Shown: in pieces, positions 1-5,105 of the stretch | Position numbering within the stretch: the first letter of the stretch is position 1 | Layout of the letters: every line of letters begins with the position of its first letter | From: Ferruginibacter sp. | GTDB taxonomy: Bacteria > Bacteroidota > Bacteroidia > Chitinophagales > Chitinophagaceae | Reading direction: 5' to 3' | NCBI GenBank assembly: GCA_025357775.1 | Contig: JANXOQ010000408.1 | Location: forward strand, 1 to 5,272 | Length of the DNA stretch: 5,272 nt | Position numbers and translations under genes: made by a program | The notes under the pieces: generated by a model | Told to the model about the DNA's origin: nothing | What the model saw: only the letters and a program-made list of their open reading frames with translations | Database searches by the model: none

Positions 1-44
1 TTTTTAAAATAAAAAATCCCCTTGCTACAAACAAGGGGATTTTA
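1..44 (-). terminator. Intrinsic terminator downstream of tig
   Basis: Bases 13-24 (AAAATCCCCTTG) and 32-43 are perfect reverse complements, giving a 12-bp stem with a 7-nt loop (25-31). The stem starts 5 bases past the tig stop codon. Read on the minus strand it runs into TTTTTTATTTTA, a good U-rich tail. On the plus strand the stem is followed by AATTTTTAA, so it could also stop a convergent gene entering from the left, outside the window. Confidence 0.88.
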
Positions 45-48
45 ATTT

Positions 49-1416
49 TTAATGCTGGTGATTTTGCTGCATGGCTACCAACTCTTCTGAGGTTACTATT
101 TTCTCAGTTGGTTTTGCTTGGCTTGCTGCCCAAGCAAATAATTTTTCAGTTATCATTCTACGATATGTAGCATCTACTTGTTTTTCATCTTTCATCATAC
201 GGTCTATATAGCTTTCTAACCAGCTTGTGTCTTCGCCCATGCCCATTTGCCCAAAGTAGCGACTTACTTCTTCTTTCATACTTGCACGAAGGTCTGCTTC
301 GGATACTTCCAATTTATTTTCTTTAATAATAGTATCGCTAATTAAAGTCCATTTTAGTTGTTTTTGAAAGTTTGGATAATCAGCCTCTGCTTCTTCTTTT
401 GTTTTTGGTTTATCGCCACCGTTTTCTAACCAACGAGTAAGAAATGGTTGTGGAAATTCCATTTTAGTATCATCTAATAATAAATGATAAATTTGGTCGT
501 GCAATTGGTTTGCAGATTGTGAAGCCCAATATTTTTCTATTTCACTTTTTAATGCAGTTCTTAATTCCGTTTCTGTTTTTATTTCTTTTCCTGGATATAC
601 TTCGTTGAAAAATTCTTCATTCATTTCTCTTTTTTCAACTATACCTATTGTCTTTATTTGTAAGTTAAAATATTTTTGTGCAGCTGCTTCATCATTTTTA
701 GCAAAGCCAAGGTCTTGCAACATCATTTCTAGTTTATCGCCTTCAAAAGTGCTTGCTAGTTGAAAAACAAAATTATCTCCTATTTTTTTACCCATCAATT
801 GCAGTTGCATTTTTTGGTTAAAATACTTCACCAATACTGAATTTTCTTTTACAATTCCTCCTTCTAAGTCTATTGAGTTTTCATCACATTCAGTAAACAA
901 TACATTCACTACATCTTCTTCATTATCTACTGCTTCTTTCTCATTCATTTTGCCCGCTTTTAATTGCATGCGGTTTATTTCTTCTGTCACCATTATATCT
1001 GTAACTTCTACTTTGTGGTGCGTAAGTTTTGCTGTAGCAATATTGGGTAATTCAAAAGCAGATTTTAAACCTATCTCAAACGAAAAATCAATTTCAGCAG
1101 GGTTATACATGTCTAACTTGCTCATTTCGTTTGGCAATGGCAATGGTTGAGCAAAAATATCGGGTCTTTCTTTGTCTAAATAAGTATATAATTCTTTTTC
1201 AATGGTACGTAATACTTCATCAGAAAAAACCCCAGCGCCATACATTTTCTTTATCATACCAGCTGGCACCATACCTTTTCTAAAGCCAGGAATATTGGCT
1301 GTTTTGCTATACTCTTTTAACTTTTTTTCAAAAGAGGGTAAGTAATCTTCTTTTTGCAGCTTTACGGTAAGCTTGTCGTTTAATAAACCAATGTTTTCTC
1401 TAACTACTGTCGCCAT
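49..1416 (-). CDS. tig: Trigger factor, ribosome-associated chaperone
   Basis: Trigger factor binds the ribosomal exit tunnel and shields nascent chains in the cytoplasm. The 455-residue product is slightly longer than the E. coli protein (432). The N-terminal ribosome-binding domain (about residues 1-115) carries the signature GFRKGMVP at 44-51, matching the family GFRxGxxP loop. Residues about 150-260 occupy the FKBP-like prolyl-isomerase position. LMGKKIGD (207-214) resembles the FKBP LIGMKxGE segment, but the rest is diverged, so isomerase activity is doubtful. Residues about 262-445 form the helical, charged substrate-binding C-domain, with FPQPFL at 321-326 where the family has its LPxxL-type segment. 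The ATG at 1414-1416 starts in register with the N-domain. No Shine-Dalgarno precedes it, only A-rich sequence, as is normal in Bacteroidota. It follows a tRNA-Leu gene on the same strand, with a terminator between the two. Family assignment is secure; loss of isomerase function is inference. Confidence 0.96.
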   Translation of the reverse strand: MATVVRENIGLLNDKLTVKLQKEDYLPSFEKKLKEYSKTANIPGFRKGMVPAGMIKKMYGAGVFSDEVLRTIEKELYTYLDKERPDIFAQPLPLPNEMSKLDMYNPAEIDFSFEIGLKSAFELPNIATAKLTHHKVEVTDIMVTEEINRMQLKAGKMNEKEAVDNEEDVVNVLFTECDENSIDLEGGIVKENSVLVKYFNQKMQLQLMGKKIGDNFVFQLASTFEGDKLEMMLQDLGFAKNDEAAAQKYFNLQIKTIGIVEKREMNEEFFNEVYPGKEIKTETELRTALKSEIEKYWASQSANQLHDQIYHLLLDDTKMEFPQPFLTRWLENGGDKPKTKEEAEADYPNFQKQLKWTLISDTIIKENKLEVSEADLRASMKEEVSRYFGQMGMGEDTSWLESYIDRMMKDEKQVDATYRRMITEKLFAWAASQAKPTEKIVTSEELVAMQQNHQH

Positions 1417-1430
1417 TTTATTGTTTTTGT

Positions 1431-1450
1431 TCCCGACTTATATGTCGGGA
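1431..1450. repeat. Inverted repeat ahead of tig
   Basis: TCCCGAC (1431-1437) and GTCGGGA (1444-1450) form a 7-bp perfect stem with a 6-nt loop, 15 bases before the tig start codon. Neither strand has a U-tract after it, so it is not a terminator. In a tig transcript it would be a 5'-UTR hairpin. It could also be a copy of a short dispersed palindrome. The role is unknown. Confidence 0.6.
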
Positions 1451-1455
1451 TTAGT

Positions 1456-1485
1456 AAAAAAAATCCTTCCGTGTTGGCGGAAGGA
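1456..1485 (-). terminator. Intrinsic terminator of tRNA-Leu
   Basis: TCCTTCCG (1464-1471) pairs perfectly with 1478-1485, giving an 8-bp stem with a 6-nt loop. On the minus strand it is followed directly by eight T residues (the A run at 1456-1463). It lies 10 bases past the tRNA 3' end, which suits termination of the tRNA transcript and separation of it from tig. Confidence 0.85.
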
Positions 1486-1495
1486 AGTTATTGTG

Positions 1496-1577
1496 TGCGG
1501 ATAATAGGGGTCGAACCTACATGCCTTGCGGCGCTAGATCCTAAGTCTAGTGCGTCTGCCAATTTCGCCATATCCGC
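1496..1577 (-). tRNA. tRNA-Leu, anticodon UAG (reads CUA)
   Basis: The 82-nt gene folds as a class II tRNA. The acceptor stem is GCGGATA/TATCCGC with discriminator A, and the D-arm contains TTGGCAGA. The anticodon stem CTAGA/TCTAG encloses loop CTTAGGA, placing anticodon TAG at 1541-1543. A long variable arm forms GCC-GCAA-GGC. The T-arm GTAGG-TTCGACC-CCTAT contains one G-U pair. The long variable arm together with UAG identifies leucine. CCA is not encoded, since CAC follows the discriminator, so it must be added after transcription. Confidence 0.97.
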
Positions 1578-1592
1578 TTTTATTTGCCATTA

Positions 1593-1617
1593 TATTACTT
1601 TGTATTATGAAGTAATA
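1593..1617. repeat. Inverted repeat just upstream of tRNA-Leu
   Basis: TATTACTT (1593-1600) and AAGTAATA (1610-1617) are perfect inverted copies with a 9-nt spacer. They lie 16-40 bases upstream of the tRNA 5' end, exactly where its promoter should be. No good TAnnTTTG box is visible here. The dyad could be an operator, or chance in AT-rich DNA. Confidence 0.4.
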
Positions 1618-1972
1618 GCTTCAAAAGAGTGTAAAATTAAGGAATTATGTAAAAGGGAGAAAAAAATCTTTTAATGTACCGAAATCACTCGTTTTTTTCA
1701 AATATTATTGTCCCATTTTTTTCTTTGTGTACCAAACAAAGCTCGAGCTTTTGCGGTCTTAAGGACACTAACTTATTCTACAGCCTTAGATTCAAATTTA
1801 TTAACATCATAATTATAAGCATATTTTACATTTATTGCTAAAAGAATTACAAATAGTAGAAGAAATAGGTACGAAAGAAAATTGTACCGAAAATAAACTG
1901 GATTTATTGAAAACGGTTGCACTTTGGTACAGCACAGGTTAAATTAAAACTTATAAATGGCACACAGCGCAA
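1618..1972. other. Gene-free stretch with decayed or unassigned sequence
   Basis: No intact gene is visible between the tRNA-Leu upstream region and the HMA remnant. The stretch contains a 14-bp palindrome at 1738-1751. It also has two opposed open stretches without an ATG. On the plus strand, 1805-1942 encodes 45 codons including KELQIVEEIGTKEN and ends at TAA. On the minus strand, 1773-1943 encodes 56 codons with a hydrophobic run YLFLLLFVILLA. Codon usage of the plus-strand stretch resembles the neighbouring genes, but I recognise neither product. The most likely reading is an eroded intergenic region. Confidence 0.55.
1738..1751. repeat. 14-bp perfect palindrome
   Basis: AAAGCTCGAGCTTT is a perfect palindrome. 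It is followed by the near-palindrome GTCTTAAGGAC at 1756-1766. It is the most GC-containing structured patch in an otherwise AT-rich spacer. There is no adjacent T-tract, so it is not a terminator. It could be a protein-binding site or part of a dispersed intergenic repeat. Confidence 0.55.
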
Positions 1973-2122
1973 AGTTATTTTATTGGTAATAAAACTTACA
2001 ACGCCTTTTAAGGGATTTACTTTTATTGCACAAAGCACCTTTTTTTAAAAATTAGAAACACTCAATGCACAATTGCTGCAAGTCATTCCTTCTATTTTCC
2101 GGCTATCTTTATCATGTTGCAA
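1973..2122 (-). pseudogene. Remnant of a P-type ATPase N-terminal HMA (copper-binding) domain
   Basis: Read on the minus strand from the TTG at 2120-2122, the frame gives QHDKDSRKIEGMTCSNCALS, continuing VSNF, then a TAA stop (2045-2047), then KKVLCAIKVNPLKGVVSFIT. GMTCxxC is the metal-binding signature of heavy-metal-associated domains. The CALSVSNF(L)xKKG...VNP..G.VSF pattern matches the first beta-alpha-beta-beta part of the HMA domain at the N-terminus of Bacteroidota copper/heavy-metal P-type ATPases. The TAA sits where a leucine (TTA) is expected, a single-base change. No ATG starts the frame, no second half of the HMA domain is evident after ITNKIT, and the roughly 650-residue ATPase body is absent. 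It points away from tsaE, head to head. The motif is seen directly; the ATPase origin is inference from the family, and a small stand-alone HMA protein is the alternative. Confidence 0.72.
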
Positions 2123-2143
2123 AACAATTGTTCAATTCTGCTT

Positions 2144-2173
2144 TTTGTTTACTCAATAAGAAAATTATCTTTA
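2144..2173 (+). promoter_or_regulatory. Bacteroidota-type promoter of tsaE
   Basis: TTTG (2144-2147) and TATCTTTA (2166-2173) are separated by 18 bases, matching the Bacteroidota consensus TTTG-N17-20-TAnnTTTG except for the last base. The -7 element ends only four bases before the tsaE ATG, so transcription should start at or next to the A of the start codon. Confidence 0.62.
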
Positions 2174-2177
2174 CAAA

Positions 2178-2588
2178 ATGGATGTAAACTTTTCACTAGA
2201 AAATATAAATGAAACCGCTGAAACTCTTTTACAAACAATAGATACAAAAAAAGTAATAGCCTTGCATGGGCAAATGGGGGCAGGTAAAACTACTTTTGTG
2301 CGTGCAATATGCGATACACTTGGCGTGCAAGTAGCAGTAAGTAGCCCCACATTTTCAATAATAAACGAATATAAATCTGCCGAAGGCGACGTTATTTACC
2401 ACCTAGATTTGTACCGTTTAAAAGACGAGCAAGAAGCAATAAATGCTGGAGTAGAAGATTGTTTGTATAGTGGTAATTTATGCTTGGTAGAGTGGCCAGA
2501 AATTACTCCTGAATTATTTCCCATAGATACAGTGCATTGTTATCTGTCTGTTTTAGGAGAAAAGGAGAGGAAATTAGTTATTGGTTGA
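2178..2588 (+). CDS. tsaE: TsaE, ATPase of the tRNA t6A37 synthesis complex
   Basis: TsaE (YjeE) is the P-loop ATPase that works with TsaB and TsaD to transfer the threonylcarbamoyl group onto A37 of tRNAs reading ANN codons. The 136-residue product has the family length. It has a Walker A loop GQMGAGKT at 31-38, the SSPTF switch-like motif at 55-59, HLDLYR at 75-80 (family HxDxYR, Mg/ATP site) and LVEWPE at 103-108. All key residues are present. The ATG at 2178 is the only plausible start, because the next Met is inside the Walker A loop. No Shine-Dalgarno is present, and the promoter abuts the start codon. The alanine dehydrogenase-like gene follows on the same strand after 120 bases. Neither tsaB nor tsaD is in the window, which is usual because these genes are often scattered. 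Confidence 0.96.
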   Translation: MDVNFSLENINETAETLLQTIDTKKVIALHGQMGAGKTTFVRAICDTLGVQVAVSSPTFSIINEYKSAEGDVIYHLDLYRLKDEQEAINAGVEDCLYSGNLCLVEWPEITPELFPIDTVHCYLSVLGEKERKLVIG

Positions 2589-2618
2589 TTTTTAGATTGT
2601 GAAGTTTTTTTAGATTGT
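2589..2618. repeat. Two direct copies of TTTTTAGATTGT
   Basis: The 12-mer TTTTTAGATTGT occurs at 2589-2600 and again at 2607-2618, directly after the tsaE stop codon, with an 18-base period. It is probably a small slippage-type duplication in T-rich spacer. There is no hairpin here, so no terminator is visible between tsaE and the next gene, and co-transcription is possible. Confidence 0.6.
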
Positions 2619-2708
2619 ATTTTTTTTATAAAACTAAAATTGTAATTTCAGAGAATAGTTAAAATATTACTTAGGTTAAAATAAACCAATTAACCAATCA
2701 CCCAACCA

Positions 2709-3923
2709 ATGGCAACAACAAAACCTTTCGTATCTCCATCCCTTACCTACGAAACATTAGAAGAAACTTTAGATGTAAAGCCACGCCGTGAAGCTTTGTA
2801 TATTGGTATACCCAAAGAAGACTCATTTAATGAAAATAGAATTGCGCTTACACCCGATGCAGTAAGCGTAATAATAGCCAATGGGCATAAAGTATGCATA
2901 GAAACTAGAGCAGGCGAAGGGGCAAATTATACTGACAATGATTATAGCGAAGCGGGTGCAAAAATTTGCTACGATAAAGCGCAGGTTTTTGAAGCAGATA
3001 TTATTGTAAAAAGCGCACCTGTAAGCATAGAAGAATGTGAGTTATTAAAAATGAATCAAACTATTATTTCCCCCATTCATTTAGCAGAAATGAAAAGAGA
3101 AATTTTAGAAAAAATGATGCAGAAAAAAATAACTGCACTTAGTTTTGAAAACTTAAAAGACGATAGTGGACACAACCCAATAGTACGCAGCATGAGCGAA
3201 ATAGCTGGCTCTGCAGTTATGCTTATTGCAGGGCAATATTTGAGCAATGCCAATAATGGTAAAGGCGTATTGGTTGGCGGTATTAGTGGCATACCACCAA
3301 CAAAAGTTATTATTATTGGTGCAGGCATTGTAGGTGAATATGCTGCACGTACCGCACTTGCTATGGGCGCAAGCGTAAAAATATTTGACAATAGTATTTA
3401 TAGATTAAAACGCTTGCAAAATAATATTGGTGGTCGCTTATGGACATCGGTTATAGAGCCAAAAATACTAGCCAAACAATTAAAAACTTGTGATGTAGCA
3501 GTAGGTGCTTTGGGTAATGATGGTGGCAATACACCCATGGTAGTAAGCGAACAAATGGTGAGCAATATGCGCCAAGGTAGTGTAATAGTAGACGTGAGTA
3601 TAGACCATGGTGGCTGCTTTGAAACTAGCAAAGTAACATCACATAAAAAACCAACTTTTACCAAATACGATATTATACATTATTGTGTACCCAATATACC
3701 AAGCGGCTTTGCACGAACGGCTTCGCAAGCCATTAGCAATGTATTGATGCCTCTTATTTTAGAAACATCTGATGAAGGTGGAATTGATAATTTAATTTGG
3801 TACAAAATAAATATCCGTAGTGGTATTTATATGTTTAAAGGTGCGCTTACAAATTTTCATTTAAGTGAGCGCTTTTCAATAAAATTTACAGATTTAAATT
3901 TGTTAATAGCGACTAGGAGGTAA
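2709..3923 (+). CDS. ald: Alanine dehydrogenase-family protein (Bacteroidota type)
   Basis: Alanine dehydrogenase interconverts L-alanine and pyruvate plus ammonia with NAD(H) in the cytoplasm. The 404-residue product has about 30 residues before the usual family start (YIGIPKE at 31-37). It then has NENRIALTP (41-49), with R44 equivalent to substrate-binding R15 of the M. tuberculosis enzyme. H124 in SPIHLAEM matches catalytic H96. The Rossmann loop GAGIVG is at 204-209 with D227 ending strand 2. VDVSIDHGGCFETS (294-307) contains D299, the counterpart of D270. HYCVPNIPS (324-332) and RTAS (336-339) are further family motifs. The catalytic Lys75 equivalent appears to be A103 (KSAP at 101-104), so activity is uncertain. 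The distant alternative is the alpha subunit of NAD(P) transhydrogenase, but H124 and the C-terminus argue for the Ald branch. The ATG at 2709 lacks a Shine-Dalgarno. The gene lies 120 bases after tsaE and shares a terminator with the convergent lipoprotein gene. Confidence 0.88.
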   Translation: MATTKPFVSPSLTYETLEETLDVKPRREALYIGIPKEDSFNENRIALTPDAVSVIIANGHKVCIETRAGEGANYTDNDYSEAGAKICYDKAQVFEADIIVKSAPVSIEECELLKMNQTIISPIHLAEMKREILEKMMQKKITALSFENLKDDSGHNPIVRSMSEIAGSAVMLIAGQYLSNANNGKGVLVGGISGIPPTKVIIIGAGIVGEYAARTALAMGASVKIFDNSIYRLKRLQNNIGGRLWTSVIEPKILAKQLKTCDVAVGALGNDGGNTPMVVSEQMVSNMRQGSVIVDVSIDHGGCFETSKVTSHKKPTFTKYDIIHYCVPNIPSGFARTASQAISNVLMPLILETSDEGGIDNLIWYKINIRSGIYMFKGALTNFHLSERFSIKFTDLNLLIATRR

Positions 3924-3936
3924 TTTTTTAAGAAAT

Positions 3937-3975
3937 AAACGGGTAAAAGAAATGCGTAATTTCTTTTACCCGTTT
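3937..3975. terminator. Shared bidirectional terminator between ald and the lipoprotein gene
   Basis: AAACGGGTAAAAGAAAT (3937-3953) and 3959-3975 are perfect reverse complements, a 17-bp stem with a 5-nt loop, in the 57-base space between two converging genes. The plus-strand exit has T residues at the stem end and then GCACTTTAG. The minus-strand exit reads GTTTATTTCTT. Both tails are moderately U-rich, and the long stem fits a two-way terminator. Confidence 0.85.
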
Positions 3976-3980
3976 GCACT

Positions 3981-5057
3981 TTAGTTGCTTACGAAAACCG
4001 AATTTACAAATAAGTTTCTTAATGTACCATTAGAATAACTTGTAGGAGTAGTATTTTTCCAAACTATTCCCTCTGAATTGATGCTTGAACTTGTAGCTCT
4101 TGAATTACCAGCTGTATAAACATCCGTTCCAAAAATAAATATATCTGTTACAAATGATTCATTTGGTAATACTCCCACAGTTGCTGATGTATTATTTTTC
4201 CAATATTTTGCCAATAACAACCCTCCTAGTTCATCATATCCTCCTACATACACATCTGTACCGACAACTTTTATTGAAAATGCAGCACTGTTTACCCCTG
4301 CCCCAGTAGTAATATATGTAACTATACCATTTTTCCAAATTTTTGCTTTAGTAGTACCGTTAGGCAAATATTCTGTTCCACATGCGTATACATCAGCTCC
4401 TACCACAAAAATATCAGTTGCTTCTTCCGAACTTGTAGAACTTGCAGAAGTTAAATAATTTCTAACTCCATTTTTCCAATACAAAGCTCTTATAATTCCA
4501 CTCGTTTGTTCTTCATAACCTGAAATATATACATCAGTACCATTTACAAACAAACCATTTGCAGACACTAAACTACCAGTGTATGTTAAACTTACAGCCA
4601 CTCCATTTTTCCAATACCTAGGAAAATCAGTAATCCCAAATTGATTACCAATTACATGTACATCATTACCATTTACCACTATTTTTTTTGCTTCACCGTT
4701 GTCAGCAGCACCTGGAAGCACAGTACCTACACCATTTTTCCAATATTTTGCATTGCTAGTAGTTGGCCCACTAGTTTCGCTACCAGCTATGTACACATCA
4801 GTTCCAGATACTACAATATCATACGCTTCTGCAGAATTGCTAGCATTCAAAGTAGTTTCCACTCCATTTTTCCAATACTTTGCTTTATCACTAAGACCGT
4901 TAGTGCTTTTTTCTGTACCACAAGCATATACATTTATTGCTGGTATTACTACTGGTGTAGGAGTAGGAGTAGGAGCAGGTGTCGGGTCACTTTTTTTACA
5001 AGCACTAAAACCAATTAAGGTAAATGCTGTTACAATTTTTAGAAAGTTTTTATTCAT
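3981..5057 (-). CDS. Lipoprotein with seven WKN repeats, predicted beta-propeller
   Basis: The first 19 residues form a signal peptide (MNKNF basic start, hydrophobic IVTAFTLIGF) ending in the lipobox FSAC, with C20 as the predicted lipidated cysteine. A short Pro-Thr linker follows (25-35). The rest is seven tandem repeats of 43-47 residues, each with a DVYxxG strand, an AKYWKNG-type strand and an IxVxGT strand. WKN triplets fall at 62, 106, 149, 194, 241, 286 and 333. The first repeat starts with the VYACG strand, and the last ends in NLFVNSVFVSN, so the ends could pair as in a closed seven-bladed propeller. It is likely anchored in the outer membrane or exposed at the cell surface. No catalytic motif and no C-terminal secretion domain are seen. 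I do not recognise a named family, and the function is unknown. The ATG at 5055-5057 gives a proper signal peptide. Confidence 0.9.
   Translation of the reverse strand: MNKNFLKIVTAFTLIGFSACKKSDPTPAPTPTPTPVVIPAINVYACGTEKSTNGLSDKAKYWKNGVETTLNASNSAEAYDIVVSGTDVYIAGSETSGPTTSNAKYWKNGVGTVLPGAADNGEAKKIVVNGNDVHVIGNQFGITDFPRYWKNGVAVSLTYTGSLVSANGLFVNGTDVYISGYEEQTSGIIRALYWKNGVRNYLTSASSTSSEEATDIFVVGADVYACGTEYLPNGTTKAKIWKNGIVTYITTGAGVNSAAFSIKVVGTDVYVGGYDELGGLLLAKYWKNNTSATVGVLPNESFVTDIFIFGTDVYTAGNSRATSSSINSEGIVWKNTTPTSYSNGTLRNLFVNSVFVSN
3984..4937 (-). repeat. Seven in-gene tandem repeats of about 129-141 bp
   Basis: The coding repeats are visible in the DNA. A core close to CCATTTTTCCAATA (plus strand) recurs near 4864, 4732, 4603, 4468 and 4327, with looser copies near 4193 and 4052. 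The spacing is 129-141 bases, always a multiple of three between repeat cores. The left-most copies, which encode the C-terminus, are the most diverged. Confidence 0.85.
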
Positions 5058-5072
5058 AATTTATAATTTTTA

Positions 5073-5105
5073 TAAAAGTAACACATCAAAAACTATGCTT
5101 ACAAA
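5073..5105 (-). promoter_or_regulatory. Weak promoter candidate for the lipoprotein gene
   Basis: On the minus strand, TTTG (5102-5105) and TACTTTTA (5073-5080) resemble the Bacteroidota -33 and -7 boxes. The spacer is 21 bases, slightly longer than usual. The -7 box lies 15 bases before the ATG. No Shine-Dalgarno is present. Confidence 0.3.

Noticed and set aside
950..1150. Plus-strand open frame of 66 codons inside tig
   Set aside because: It is antisense to a well-supported trigger factor gene and has no family motifs.
1431..1450. TCCCGAC/GTCGGGA hairpin as a terminator or riboswitch
   Set aside because: There is no U-tract on either side, and the gap is too short for a riboswitch aptamer. 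It is kept only as an inverted repeat.
1471..1674. Plus-strand open frame of 67 codons
   Set aside because: It runs through the tRNA terminator and the whole tRNA-Leu gene in antisense; the product is meaningless.
2614..2650. Possible ald promoter (ATTG and TAATTTCA)
   Set aside because: The spacer is about 25 bases and the -7 match is poor, so it is not reported as a promoter.
3077..3664. Two minus-strand open frames (104 and 88 codons) inside ald
   Set aside because: They are antisense to conserved Rossmann-fold coding sequence and have no recognisable motif.
3914..3919. AGGAGG, a perfect Shine-Dalgarno-like hexamer
   Set aside because: It is the last two Arg codons of ald, followed by a stop and a terminator. 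No start codon follows on that strand, and this lineage does not appear to use Shine-Dalgarno sites.
4052..4883. Regularly spaced near-identical 14-20 base motifs, which could suggest a CRISPR-like or other repeat array
   Set aside because: The spacing is always a multiple of three, and the repeats encode YWKNG-type protein repeats in one long reading frame with a signal peptide. This is a coding repeat.
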